The notes under the pieces are model-generated. The model did not search any database. It saw only the letters and a program-made list of their open reading frames with translations, and was not told the DNA's origin. From SH-MAG3 sp035461245 (GTDB lineage: Bacteria > Gemmatimonadota > Gemmatimonadetes > Longimicrobiales > RSA9): a DNA stretch of 64,000 nt. The position numbers and the translations under genes were made by a program. The DNA is taken from contig DATHVP010000048.1 in assembly GCA_035461245.1 (NCBI GenBank), forward strand, positions 1 to 64,000. Direction: 5' to 3'. Shown in pieces: positions 35,071 to 43,737 of the stretch (position 1 is the first letter of the stretch; each line of letters begins with the position of its first letter).

Positions 35071-37496
35071 GCGGGCCACTGCAAGTCAAAACCGTTTTCG
35101 CGGTCACCGGACCGCTGGCCGCCCTGAGTGCCACGGACCGCGCCCGCCTCTTCGACCGCGGTCGCGCCGGCGACGCTGAGGTGGAAGGTGATGTCCGCAG
35201 CATCCTGGCGGATGTGCGCACAGGTGGTGACGCCGCGCTGCGAGAACTGTCCCGCCGCTACGATGGTGTGGACCTGGCCGACCTCGAGATCCCGCGGCAC
35301 CGCTGGGGCCAGGCCCTCGCCGACCTGGACCCGGTAGTGCGACAGGCGCTGGAACTGGCCGCGGCGAACATCTCGGCGTTCCACACCGCTCAGCTGCCAG
35401 CGGCCATGGAACTGGAGGTGAACCCCGGCGTGCGCCTGGGCCGGCGGGCAGACCCGCTCCGGCGCGTGGGCGTTTACGCCCCCGGCGGCCGCGCCGCCTA
35501 TCCCAGCAGTGTCCTCATGGGGGTGGTCCCGGCGCGCGTGGCGGGCGTAGCGGAGGTCATCGTCTGTTCCCCGCCCGGGCGCGATGGCCTGCCGCCTGAC
35601 GCTGTCCTGGCCGCGTGTGCCATTGCCGGGGCCGACCGCGTATTTGCCATCGGTGGAGCCGGCGCCATTGCCGCCCTGGCCTACGGCACCCAAAGCGTTC
35701 CCGCCGTGGACCGGATTGTGGGCCCCGGCAATGCGTGGGTGACGGAGGCCAAGCGACAGGTGACGGGCACTGTCGGCATTGATTCGCCGGCAGGCCCCTC
35801 GGAGGTGCTGATCATCGCCGACGAGACGGCTGACCCGGCCTTCATCGCGGCCGAACTGCTGGCCCAGTCGGAGCACGACCCGGATGCGGCGTCCGTACTC
35901 GTCACCACCGACGCGGCGCACTGCGCCGAAGTTGCCGACCACGTGCAGCGCATGTTGCAGGCACAGCCGCGGGCGGATGTCATCCGCAGCGCCCTGGCAA
36001 GCCGCGGCGCACTGCTCGTGGCCGACGACCTCGACGAGGCCGTCCGGTTCGCAGCTGAGTATGCGCCCGAGCACCTGCTCGTCATGACGCGTGAACCCCG
36101 GGCCCTGCTGCCGGACCTGCGCGCGGCGGGCACCATCTTCCTCGGCGCGCCCAGTTCCGTGGCCTTCGGCGACTACATCACCGGCGCCAACCACGTGCTG
36201 CCCACTGCGGGCCTGGCCCGGACCTATGCCGGCCTGTCCACCGCCGACTTCCTGCGCTGGACGACGTACCAGGAGCTTACGCCTGCGGCGGCTGCGGAAC
36301 TTGCGCCGCCCACCATTGCCCTGGCCGAAGCCGAAGGGCTGCCCGGCCACGCCCTCGCTGCACGACTGCGCGCCCGTTCCCACGATCCTGCGGGTGACGA
36401 TGTCACGGCGCCGGCAGTGGATGGCACCACCATGCCCGTTCCGTTCCGGCGCGCCTACGCGTCGCTGGAGTTGTATGATCCCGGCCGCACGCCGTGCGAT
36501 ACGGATCTCAGTGACAATACCAGCCTGTTCGGTCCCGCGCCCTCGGTCCGGGGCGTCATCGCGGGCGCACCTGACAGTGTCATCACCCGCTACCCGAGTG
36601 TGTATGCCAGCGAGCTGAAGCAGGCCCTCGCCCGTCTGCACGGCGTGGACGCCGATTGTGTCGTCACCGGCTGTGGCTCGGACGACATCATCGACTCCGC
36701 CATCCGCGCGTTCTGCGAGCCGGGCGACACGGTGGCGTATCCCCAACCGACGTTTGGCATGGTGCCGGCGTTCGCGCACATGAACGCGGCCGGCGCCGCG
36801 CCAGTCCCGCTGGGCCCGGACTTCGCCCTGGATGCCGACGCGCTGCTCCGGCGCCGTGCGCGAATTACCTACCTGTGCAGGCCCAACAACCCGACCGGCA
36901 CGGACTTCGACCGGACGGCCATGGAGCGCGTTGGACGGGACGCCGCGGGCATTGTCCTGGTGGACGAGGCGTACGCGGAGTTCGCCGACGACGACATGGT
37001 AGAGTTCGCCGTCACGTCGGACCGAACCGTCGTGATGCGTACCATGTCCAAGGCCTTCGGCCTCGCCGGGCTGCGTGTCGGTTACGCCCTGGGCCCCGCG
37101 GCACTCATGGCCGAGATCGAGAAGAGCCGCGGACCCTACAAGGTGAACGGCCTGGCCGAGGCGGCCGCCCTGGCCGTGCTGCAGCATGACCTGGACTGGG
37201 TACGGGCCCGGGTGCAGGACGTGCGGCAGAACCGGGATCGGCTGGCGGAGGCACTGGTCGGCAGGGGCGTGCGGACCTGGCCCAGCGCCGCGAACTTCCT
37301 GCTGGCAGCGGTAACGGGCGAGGCAGCGGACTGGAATCGGGAGCTGCGCGCCCGGGGTGTGGCCGTCCGCCCGTTCCCGGGCCTTGCAGGCGCCGGCGAC
37401 TGCATCCGCGTGAGCGTCGGCCCGTGGCCCATGATGCAGGCGTTCCTTTCAGCATTTGACGATGTCATGACAACCATGGACGAGGGCAGGCGATGA
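35067..37496 (+). CDS. hisDC: Fused histidinol dehydrogenase / histidinol-phosphate aminotransferase
   Basis: One uninterrupted 809-residue frame joins two his enzymes. Residues about 1-440 are HisD, which oxidises histidinol to histidine in two steps: GPGNAWVTEAKRQV, GPSEVLIIAD, LAQSEHDPDA and YAPEHLLVM (catalytic Glu-His) are all present. Residues about 455-809 are HisC, which aminates imidazole-acetol phosphate: YLCRPNNPTG, VDEAYAEF and the PLP lysine in TMSKAFGLAGLRVG (K662). The linker near 430-455 is short. The fusion brings together the aminotransferase and the dehydrogenase, with the HisN step between them. It starts and ends in ATGA overlaps with hisG and hisH. Confidence 0.95.
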   Translation: MSGPLQVKTVFAVTGPLAALSATDRARLFDRGRAGDAEVEGDVRSILADVRTGGDAALRELSRRYDGVDLADLEIPRHRWGQALADLDPVVRQALELAAANISAFHTAQLPAAMELEVNPGVRLGRRADPLRRVGVYAPGGRAAYPSSVLMGVVPARVAGVAEVIVCSPPGRDGLPPDAVLAACAIAGADRVFAIGGAGAIAALAYGTQSVPAVDRIVGPGNAWVTEAKRQVTGTVGIDSPAGPSEVLIIADETADPAFIAAELLAQSEHDPDAASVLVTTDAAHCAEVADHVQRMLQAQPRADVIRSALASRGALLVADDLDEAVRFAAEYAPEHLLVMTREPRALLPDLRAAGTIFLGAPSSVAFGDYITGANHVLPTAGLARTYAGLSTADFLRWTTYQELTPAAAAELAPPTIALAEAEGLPGHALAARLRARSHDPAGDDVTAPAVDGTTMPVPFRRAYASLELYDPGRTPCDTDLSDNTSLFGPAPSVRGVIAGAPDSVITRYPSVYASELKQALARLHGVDADCVVTGCGSDDIIDSAIRAFCEPGDTVAYPQPTFGMVPAFAHMNAAGAAPVPLGPDFALDADALLRRRARITYLCRPNNPTGTDFDRTAMERVGRDAAGIVLVDEAYAEFADDDMVEFAVTSDRTVVMRTMSKAFGLAGLRVGYALGPAALMAEIEKSRGPYKVNGLAEAAALAVLQHDLDWVRARVQDVRQNRDRLAEALVGRGVRTWPSAANFLLAAVTGEAADWNRELRARGVAVRPFPGLAGAGDCIRVSVGPWPMMQAFLSAFDDVMTTMDEGRR

Positions 37497-38089
37497 ACAT
37501 TGCACTTCTGGACTACGGCACCGGGAACCTGCATTCCCTGGCCAAGGCCATGGAAGCCCACGGGGCACGGGTAAGCATTCTGCCGGACCTGAGCAGCGCC
37601 ACCGCGGCGGACGCCATTGTGCTCCCGGGCGTTGGGGCATTCGGCGCGGCGGCGCAGCAGCTGGCGGCCAGCGCGGAGACGTTGCGGGTGGCGCTTGCGA
37701 CGGGCACGCCCTGCCTGGGCATATGCCTGGGCATGCAGCTCCTGTTCAACGAGAGCGAGGAAGGCACCGGCGCCGGTCTGGGCGTGATGGAGGGCACGGT
37801 CAGACGTCTCGTGGCGCGGCGCACGCCGCACATGGGATGGAACGATGTCGGTATGGCAGACGACCCACTGTTCGAAGGCGTGCCCCAACTCCAGGCATAC
37901 TTCGCCAACAGCTACATCGTGGAACCGGCAGATGGTTCGGACGTCATTGCCTGGACGCAATACGACGGAGTGCGCTTTCCTGCCGCCGTGCGCCGCGACA
38001 ATGTCTGGGGCATGCAGTTCCATCCGGAGAAAAGCGGGCGCGATGGGCTGCGCCTCATCGGCAACTTCCTCGGCCAGGTACGCCGATGA
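37493..38089 (+). CDS. hisH: Imidazole glycerol phosphate synthase, glutaminase subunit
   Basis: The class I glutamine amidotransferase subunit feeds ammonia to HisF. The 198 residues have the N-terminal LLDYGTGNLHSLAKA, the nucleophile Cys in GICLGMQLLF, and the His-Glu pair in GMQFHPEKSG. The ATG overlaps the hisDC stop by four bases, and its own stop overlaps hisA in the same way. The coupling with hisF is indirect here because hisA and hisB lie in between. Confidence 0.95.
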   Translation: MNIALLDYGTGNLHSLAKAMEAHGARVSILPDLSSATAADAIVLPGVGAFGAAAQQLAASAETLRVALATGTPCLGICLGMQLLFNESEEGTGAGLGVMEGTVRRLVARRTPHMGWNDVGMADDPLFEGVPQLQAYFANSYIVEPADGSDVIAWTQYDGVRFPAAVRRDNVWGMQFHPEKSGRDGLRLIGNFLGQVRR

Positions 38090-38799
38090 TCGCGTACGCT
38101 GCCCTCGACCTGCGCGGCGGCCGGGTCGTTCAGCTCGTGGGCGGCCGGCCGGAGGACGAGCGGGTGAGCCTGCCTGACCCGGCCGCAGTGGCACGTCAGT
38201 GGCAGGACGCGGGGTTCGCCGCGTTGCACGTGGTGGACCTGGATGGCGCCCTCGGGACCGGGATCAACGACACGGCCGTCGACAGTATCCTGGCCGCGTC
38301 GCACGTACCTGTTCAGGTGGGCGGTGGCATCCGCACCACCCAACGGGCCGCCGCTCTGCTGGAACGCGGCGCAGCCCGCGTCGTAGTCGGCACCAGGGCC
38401 GTGGAAGATCCGGACTGGCTCGAGGAACTTGCCGGACGCTGGCCGGGCCGCGTCGTCGTCGCAGCGGATGTACGCGACGAGATCGTGGTAGTCCGCGGCT
38501 GGACGGCGGAGGCATCGCTGAATGCCGTGGACCTGCTGCATCGCCTGCAGGGCCTGCCGCTGGCAGGCGTACTCGTAACGGATGTCGGCCGGGAGGGGCG
38601 CATGCTGGGTGCCGATGTCGAACTGTTCCGACGCCTGGCCGCGGCCACGACCCACCCGCTTCAGGCGTCGGGGGGTGTGGCCGACGCCAGCGACCTGGCG
38701 GCCCTTGCCCGGACGGGCGCCGCGGGCGTCGTTCTGGGCATGGCCCTTTACACCGGTGCGCTGGACGCGCACGCCATTGCAAGGGAGTACAGCGCATGA
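38086..38799 (+). CDS. hisA: ProFAR isomerase
   Basis: This beta-alpha barrel enzyme catalyses the Amadori rearrangement of ProFAR to PRFAR. The 237 residues include the catalytic Asp in YAALDLRGGRVVQLVGG and the second Asp in VLVTDVGREG, with phosphate-binding loops VGGGIRT and ASGGVADASDL. The start ATG overlaps the hisH stop (ATGA); a longer in-frame extension lies wholly inside hisH and is not used. Confidence 0.94.
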   Translation: MIAYAALDLRGGRVVQLVGGRPEDERVSLPDPAAVARQWQDAGFAALHVVDLDGALGTGINDTAVDSILAASHVPVQVGGGIRTTQRAAALLERGAARVVVGTRAVEDPDWLEELAGRWPGRVVVAADVRDEIVVVRGWTAEASLNAVDLLHRLQGLPLAGVLVTDVGREGRMLGADVELFRRLAAATTHPLQASGGVADASDLAALARTGAAGVVLGMALYTGALDAHAIAREYSA

Positions 38800-39347
38800 G
38801 TACAGTCACCAGAGAGACCCGGGAGACGCGCGTGACCGTCTCCATCAACCTGATCGGGGAGGCCGCGGCGGCGCGCGTCAGTACGACGGAACCATTTCTG
38901 GATCATATGGTTGGTACCCTGGCCCGCTATGCCGGGATCGGGCTGGGCGTGGAAGCGGCCGGAGATTTGCGACATCACCTGGTCGAAGACGTAGGCATCA
39001 CCATCGGCATGGCGCTCCGCAAGGAGTTGCCTGCGGCGTGTGCGCGCTATGGCGCTGCGACGGTACCCATGGACGAGGCCCTGGTCGAGGCGACTCTCGA
39101 CGTGGGCGGCCGGTTTTACTACGAAGGGCCATTGGCGTCAAAACTCTATGACCATTTTCTCCGCTCATTGGCCGAGCATGCCGGCATGACGCTGCACGTA
39201 CGGGTGCTGCGGGGTACGGATCGGCACCATATTGTCGAGGCGGCCGTGAAGGCAGTGGGCCTGGCGCTGCGTCAGGCGCTGCGGCCGGAAGGCGGCGTGT
39301 TCAGCACGAAGGGCATGGTTAGCGTGACCTGGGAGGAGGGCACCTGA
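38796..39347 (+). CDS. hisB: Imidazoleglycerol-phosphate dehydratase, short divergent form
   Basis: This manganese enzyme dehydrates IGP to imidazole-acetol phosphate. The protein has 183 residues, a little shorter than most (about 195). The metal-binding blocks are kept: FLDHMVGTL, LRHHLVEDVGI (usually DDHHTVEDVGI) and TDRHHIVEA. However, the canonical HG-x-DL segment reads AGIGL, and the usual VGxFDTELxxEF segment is shortened to PLASKLYDHFL. It is a dehydratase-only HisB; the phosphatase is HisN, encoded downstream. Overlaps: ATGA with hisA and TGATG with hisF. Confidence 0.9.
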   Translation: MSTVTRETRETRVTVSINLIGEAAAARVSTTEPFLDHMVGTLARYAGIGLGVEAAGDLRHHLVEDVGITIGMALRKELPAACARYGAATVPMDEALVEATLDVGGRFYYEGPLASKLYDHFLRSLAEHAGMTLHVRVLRGTDRHHIVEAAVKAVGLALRQALRPEGGVFSTKGMVSVTWEEGT

Positions 39348-40195
39348 TGCTGCGGAAGCGGGTGGTCGTCTGTCTGGACGTGAAGGACGGGCGCGTGGTG
39401 AAGGGGACGCGGTTCCAGGACCTCAGGGATGTCGGTGACCCCATGGAACTGGCGCAGCGGTATGAGGCGGAGGGCGCCGACGAGATCGTATTCCTGGACA
39501 TCTCGGCGTCAGCGGAAGGTCGTCGCACCCTGCTCGATGCCGTACGAAGGACGGCGGAAAATCTGTTCGTGCCCCTGACGGTGGGCGGCGGCATCAACGA
39601 CGTATCGGACGTCGCGCTGGCGCTCCGATCGGGCGCCGACAAGGTCAGCATCAACACGGCTGCCGTGCTCCGGCCCGAGCTCATCAGCGAGGCATCCGAG
39701 CGATTCGGCAGCCAGTGCATTGTTGCCAGTATTGACGCCCGCCTGGAACGCCGCCAGATCGAACTGATGGCCCACGCCGATGCGCCCGCGCCGGGGACGG
39801 CGAGCCAGCCCGCGACGGCCACCTGGTTCCGCGTGTTCACCCATGGCGGTCGCAATGCAACAGAGCTGGACGCCGTTGAATGGGCGCGTCGGTGCGCTGA
39901 ACTGGGCGCCGGTGAGATTCTCATTACGAGCATTGACCAGGACGGCGGCAGGAGCGGCTACGACCTGGAACTGACGGCCCGGGTCGCAGAGGCCGTGTCG
40001 GTGCCCGTCATCGCCAGCGGCGGGGCCGGCAATGCGAGCCACGTGCGGGATGCGTTCCTGCTGGCCGGTGCGGATGCCGCCCTGGTAGCGGGGATCCTGC
40101 ACGACGGCGTCACCACCGTGGGCGCCCTCAAGCAGTACCTGGCCGACGCCGGCATCCCCGTCCGTCAGGGGCCGGTAGACCTGCCTGAGCCGTGA
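39347..40195 (+). CDS. hisF: Imidazole glycerol phosphate synthase, cyclase subunit
   Basis: The barrel subunit converts PRFAR and ammonia to IGP and AICAR. The 282 residues carry the catalytic Asp in VVVCLDVKDGRVVKG and in SIDQDGGRSGYD, plus LTVGGGIND and ASGGAGN phosphate loops. It is about 25 residues longer than most HisF proteins: a Pro/Ala/Thr-rich insertion (ADAPAPGTASQPATATW) sits before the VFTHGGR segment, and a short tail follows. The ATG shares a base with the hisB stop, and AGGAGGG precedes it. Confidence 0.95.
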   Translation: MLRKRVVVCLDVKDGRVVKGTRFQDLRDVGDPMELAQRYEAEGADEIVFLDISASAEGRRTLLDAVRRTAENLFVPLTVGGGINDVSDVALALRSGADKVSINTAAVLRPELISEASERFGSQCIVASIDARLERRQIELMAHADAPAPGTASQPATATWFRVFTHGGRNATELDAVEWARRCAELGAGEILITSIDQDGGRSGYDLELTARVAEAVSVPVIASGGAGNASHVRDAFLLAGADAALVAGILHDGVTTVGALKQYLADAGIPVRQGPVDLPEP

Positions 40196-40998
40196 GCCGG
40201 CCGGCAACCACATCCGACCCGTCACGGACGCTTCAGGCGGACCTGGACTTTGCGGTGGAAGTGGCGTGGCGCGCCGGCCGCGCCACGATCGGGCATTACC
40301 AGACCGGCATCGGCGCTGAAGCAAAGGCCGACGCCTCACCGGTGACGGAAGCGGACCGGGCCGCCGAGCGCGTGGCGCGGCAGCTCATCGGCGACCGTTT
40401 CCCGGCTGACGCGGTGCTGGGCGAGGAAGACGGCGAATCCGGGGCCGGCGCCGCCCGCCGCTGGATCATCGATCCCATTGACGGAACCCGGACATTCATC
40501 CGCGGGGTGCCGTTTTTCGGCGTCCTGCTTGCACTCGAAACAGATGACCGGGCCGTGCTGGGCGTCATGCACTTCCCTGCCCTGGACGAGACGGTGTATG
40601 CCGCCCGCGGCCTGGGCTGCTGGTGGAACGGCCGGCGAGCGCGGGTGTCCCAGACGTCACGGATTGAAGACGCACTCATCGTGACCACCGACGTCGCCAA
40701 CATCCATCGCGCCGGACTCGGTGCCGGCTGGGATCGGCTGGCGGCACAGGCAGGCCTGTGCCGGACGTGGGGTGACTGCTACGGCTACGCGCTGGTCGCC
40801 ACGGGCCGCGCGGAGGCCATGCTCGATCCCGTACTGGCGGTATGGGATGCGGCCGCACTGTCGCCCATCATCGAGGAAGCGGGCGGCGTGTACTCCACCT
40901 GGCCTGGCGCCGGCGGCGGTGAGCACGGCAGCGCCGTCGGCAGCAACGCCGCCCTGGCCGATCTCATCCGCAATCTCCTGCAGGACCGGACGCCATGA
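40192..40998 (+). CDS. hisN: Histidinol-phosphate phosphatase, inositol-monophosphatase type
   Basis: This metal-dependent phosphatase removes phosphate from histidinol phosphate. The 268 residues show the family motifs: a Glu-rich GEEDGE, DPIDGTRTFIRGVP, and the C-terminal metal Asp in AVWDAAALSPIIEEAGG. Family members act on many phosphates, but the place inside the his operon, filling the one missing step, makes the histidinol-phosphatase role very likely. The GTG start overlaps the hisF stop (GTGA), and its end overlaps hisIE (ATGA). Confidence 0.93.
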   Translation: MSRPATTSDPSRTLQADLDFAVEVAWRAGRATIGHYQTGIGAEAKADASPVTEADRAAERVARQLIGDRFPADAVLGEEDGESGAGAARRWIIDPIDGTRTFIRGVPFFGVLLALETDDRAVLGVMHFPALDETVYAARGLGCWWNGRRARVSQTSRIEDALIVTTDVANIHRAGLGAGWDRLAAQAGLCRTWGDCYGYALVATGRAEAMLDPVLAVWDAAALSPIIEEAGGVYSTWPGAGGGEHGSAVGSNAALADLIRNLLQDRTP

Positions 40999-41657
40999 GG
41001 ATTGACCGGGCGACGCAGCTCGACGAGCTGGACTTCGAAAAAGGCGGTGGCGTACTGCCCGTCGTGACCCAGCACGCCCACACCGGTGAGGTGCTGATGG
41101 TGGCCTGGGCGACGAGGGACGCGATCGAGCGAACGCTTGCGGACGGCGTCATGTGGTACTGGTCCCGCAGCCGGTCAGAGCTCTGGCGCAAGGGCGACAC
41201 CAGCGGCAATGCCCAGCGGCTGGTAACACTGCACGCCGATTGCGACAGTGACACCCTGCTGGCGCTCGTCGTGCCGGCGGGTCCGGCGTGCCACACCGGC
41301 GAGTGGACCTGCTTCGGCGGGATGCCGACTCTGCCTGCGCTGGACGCGGTCATCGCCGAACGCGCCACGAGCGCGGGCGACAGCTACACGCAGCGGCTCC
41401 TGGCGGACCGGAACCTGCGCCTGAAGAAGCTGGGCGAGGAGGCCGTGGAGCTGGCGCTGGCATGCCAGCGGCAGGACGGTGACGGGGTAGCAGAGGAAGC
41501 GGCTGACCTGGTCTACCACATCCTCGTGGCATGCCGGGGGGCGGGCGTATCGGCACGGGATGTCGTGGCGGCACTGGAGGCACGGCGCCCTGCGGCCGGT
41601 ACGGTCAGCGCGGCGGGCGGCGCTCGAGCAGGAGGCGGTACAGCGCCAGCAGGATGA
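40995..41657 (+). CDS. hisIE: Bifunctional PR-AMP cyclohydrolase / PR-ATP pyrophosphohydrolase
   Basis: Steps two and three of histidine synthesis. The 220 residues have HisI first (WYWSRSRSELWRKGDTSGNAQ, the DCDSD metal site, Cys at PACHTGEWTC) and HisE second (SYTQRLLADRNLRLKKLGEEAVEL, then EEAADLVYHILVAC). The final 18 residues are low-complexity Gly/Ala and are encoded by DNA that also codes for the last part of the convergent GlsB-like gene. It closes the operon, so every step from PRPP to histidine is encoded between 34210 and 41657. Confidence 0.95.
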   Translation: MRIDRATQLDELDFEKGGGVLPVVTQHAHTGEVLMVAWATRDAIERTLADGVMWYWSRSRSELWRKGDTSGNAQRLVTLHADCDSDTLLALVVPAGPACHTGEWTCFGGMPTLPALDAVIAERATSAGDSYTQRLLADRNLRLKKLGEEAVELALACQRQDGDGVAEEAADLVYHILVACRGAGVSARDVVAALEARRPAAGTVSAAGGARAGGGTAPAG

Positions 41658-41871
41658 TGGCGCCGAGAATGGCAATCCCCAGGGATGGCAGGTTGAACCC
41701 GGTCACGCTGCCGATGTTGAGGAGTTCATTGCCGACGAAGCCGCCGATGACCGCCCCGAGGATACCGATGATGACCGTCCCCAGGCAGCCGCCGGGGTCC
41801 TTGCCCGGCATGATGAACTTGGCAATGGCACCGGCGACCAGGCCGAACAGGATCCAGGCGACTACGCCCAC
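41605..41871 (-). CDS. GlsB/YeaQ/YmgE family small membrane protein
   Basis: An 88-residue inner-membrane protein of the transglycosylase-associated family, often stress-induced, function unclear. Three hydrophobic segments are seen: GVVAWILFGLVAGAIAKFIM, then the conserved PGGCLGTVIIGILGAVIGGF, and a C-terminal segment GIAILGAIILLALYRLLL. The start is GTG with GGAGGG seven bases upstream. Its last 53 bases overlap the convergent hisIE end. It follows the chemoreceptor gene by 28 bases and may share its transcript. Confidence 0.88.
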   Translation of the reverse strand: MGVVAWILFGLVAGAIAKFIMPGKDPGGCLGTVIIGILGAVIGGFVGNELLNIGSVTGFNLPSLGIAILGAIILLALYRLLLERRPPR

Positions 41872-41899
41872 CGGCTGACCCTCCGGTCACGGCGGCCCG

Positions 41900-43603
41900 T
41901 CACACGCGGAACCCCGCCACGAGTTCCTTCAGGCGGTCAGCCGACATGAGCAGTTCCACGCTGGCCGCACTCATCTCCTGCGTTGCCGCCGATTGCTGTT
42001 CCGCGGCGGCGCTGACCTGCTGGGCGCTGGCGGCGTGGGACTCGGCGGCGGCGCCCACGTTGCGGACTGCGTCATCCACGGTCTCGAACGCCACGCGATT
42101 CGCATCGGCGGCCTGAGCCACACGAGTCGCGGCTTCACTGACCTGCGCGATGGCCTGCAGGATATCCTCGAATGCGGCCTCGGCGCCCCTGGACGTGTCC
42201 TCCACGCCCGCGACGCGCTCAAAGCCACGGTCCGTGGTGGTCACGAAGCCATCAATCTGCTCCCGTATCTGGCTGACCGTCGTGTCCACCTCATGGGCAG
42301 CGCGCGCGCTGGCTTCGGCCAGCTTCCGGACCTCATCCGCCACCACTGCGAAGCCGCGGCCGTGTTCGCCGGCGCGCGCCGCCTCGATGGCGGCGTTCAG
42401 GGCCAGCAGGTTCGTCTGGCGGGCAATGCCCTGGATGCTGCCGACGAAGGCTGAGATGCGCTCGGACGCGCGCGACAACTCATGCACCTGGCGGCCCGCC
42501 GTGCGGACGACCTCGCGCAGGTCCAGCAACATGGCCAGGGCGCGACCTACGTCCTGGCGCTTCTCCTCCGCCAGGTCCGCGATCCGGCCGCTGACGGCGA
42601 CGACCTCGCCGGCCGAATCCTCAATGGCTGCCGCACCCTCGCGCATCCGCTCGAGCGCGTGATCCACCGTGCGCAGCCCGAAGGCCTGCTCCTCTGCGCC
42701 CGTCGTGATGCCGACCATGGCTGTCGAGACTTCACCGCTCGATGCCGCGACCTCCTCGGCGATGCCCGACAGGTCCGCGGCCGACTGACCGATCCGGTTC
42801 GCCGTCTCCACCGTCTCACCCACGACACCCCGGAACCGCTGTGCCATGCCGGTAAAGGCTCCGGCCAGGATGCGGAACTCGTCGGGCATGCGCCCGTCCA
42901 CCGTCACCCTGAGGTCGCCCTCCCCGAACTGGTTGGCCGCCAGCACGAGCCGGTGCAGCGGCCGATCGATGGCCTGCAGGGTACGATACGCGAAGACGAG
43001 GGACACGATGAGGGCAATGGCAAGGATCGCGGCCAGATACTGGCGCTGCGTCGCGGCCGTCAGGCTGAAGGAGGTGGCCTGCTGATCCACACGACGGACC
43101 TCGGCCAGGGTGAACGCGCGAATCCGGACGCGCAGCCCGCGCATGGGCTGCTGCTGCGCCTGCATGAGGGCCACTGCGTCCGCGACATTGCCGGCCTCGT
43201 GATGCTCCAGGGCAGCTACAATGGCACGCACACTCTCGGTATGCGCGGCGCGTACGGTCGTGAGCTGCTGCTGGACTTCGTCAGATACGCCCGTCTGCTC
43301 CAGGCGCGTCTGCAGCTCCTGGGCGGAGCGGGACAGGGCCATGGCTTCCTCCAGCGCCGCCGCTTCCCGCGTGACCAGGTATGTCTGCGCTGCGTGGATC
43401 TGATCGATGATCGTGTCCTGCAACTGAAGCGCCAGCTCCATCCGGTCCTGCAGCGCACCCAGCTCGTCGCCGATCTGTTCGCTGAAGCGCGACAGGGAAT
43501 GGCTGCTCACAGCGTAGATTGCGAGCATGCCGAGCGCACCGAGCGTCAGGACCAGCCAGAGCTGGCCCCGGATCCGATCGAAATAGGCGCGAATCCCGTT
43601 CAT
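41900..43603 (-). CDS. Methyl-accepting chemotaxis protein
   Basis: A transmembrane chemoreceptor of 567 residues. The N-terminal membrane segment (LWLVLTLGALGMLAIYAV) is followed by a four-helix-bundle-type periplasmic sensor (about 35-185), a second membrane segment (YLAAILAIALIVSLVFAY), a HAMP domain, and the long signalling coiled coil. The hairpin tip that contacts CheA/CheW is intact (IARQTNLLALNAAIEAARAG and FAVVADEVRKLAE). No C-terminal CheR-binding pentapeptide is present. No other che genes are in the window. The ligand is unknown. Confidence 0.93.
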   Translation of the reverse strand: MNGIRAYFDRIRGQLWLVLTLGALGMLAIYAVSSHSLSRFSEQIGDELGALQDRMELALQLQDTIIDQIHAAQTYLVTREAAALEEAMALSRSAQELQTRLEQTGVSDEVQQQLTTVRAAHTESVRAIVAALEHHEAGNVADAVALMQAQQQPMRGLRVRIRAFTLAEVRRVDQQATSFSLTAATQRQYLAAILAIALIVSLVFAYRTLQAIDRPLHRLVLAANQFGEGDLRVTVDGRMPDEFRILAGAFTGMAQRFRGVVGETVETANRIGQSAADLSGIAEEVAASSGEVSTAMVGITTGAEEQAFGLRTVDHALERMREGAAAIEDSAGEVVAVSGRIADLAEEKRQDVGRALAMLLDLREVVRTAGRQVHELSRASERISAFVGSIQGIARQTNLLALNAAIEAARAGEHGRGFAVVADEVRKLAEASARAAHEVDTTVSQIREQIDGFVTTTDRGFERVAGVEDTSRGAEAAFEDILQAIAQVSEAATRVAQAADANRVAFETVDDAVRNVGAAAESHAASAQQVSAAAEQQSAATQEMSAASVELLMSADRLKELVAGFRV

Positions 43604-43641
43604 CTTGTCCGGATCAGGTACCTCGGGGAGGACGTGCCGAC

Positions 43642-43670
43642 AAGGTGCCGCAGGCGCTTGCGCCTGTCAA
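43642..43670 (-). promoter_or_regulatory. Candidate promoter of the chemoreceptor gene
   Basis: On the minus strand TTGACA (43670-43665), 17 bases and CACCTT (43647-43642). The spacer contains a perfect palindrome, CAGGCGCTTGCGCCTG (43651-43666), which could be an operator. The -10 match is weak. Confidence 0.4.
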
Positions 43671-43737
43671 CTCCGGATCAGAACTTGTACCGTGTGCGCC
43701 TGCGATCGGCACAACTGCCTCGAACCCATGGACACGG

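Noticed and set aside
34992..37187. 731-codon minus-strand frame across hisG and hisDC
   Set aside because: Antisense to two certain his genes; no recognisable motif.
35067..37496. hisD-hisC junction as a sequencing error
   Set aside because: The frame is continuous with a plausible linker and both flanking junctions have exact ATGA overlaps; still worth a read check.
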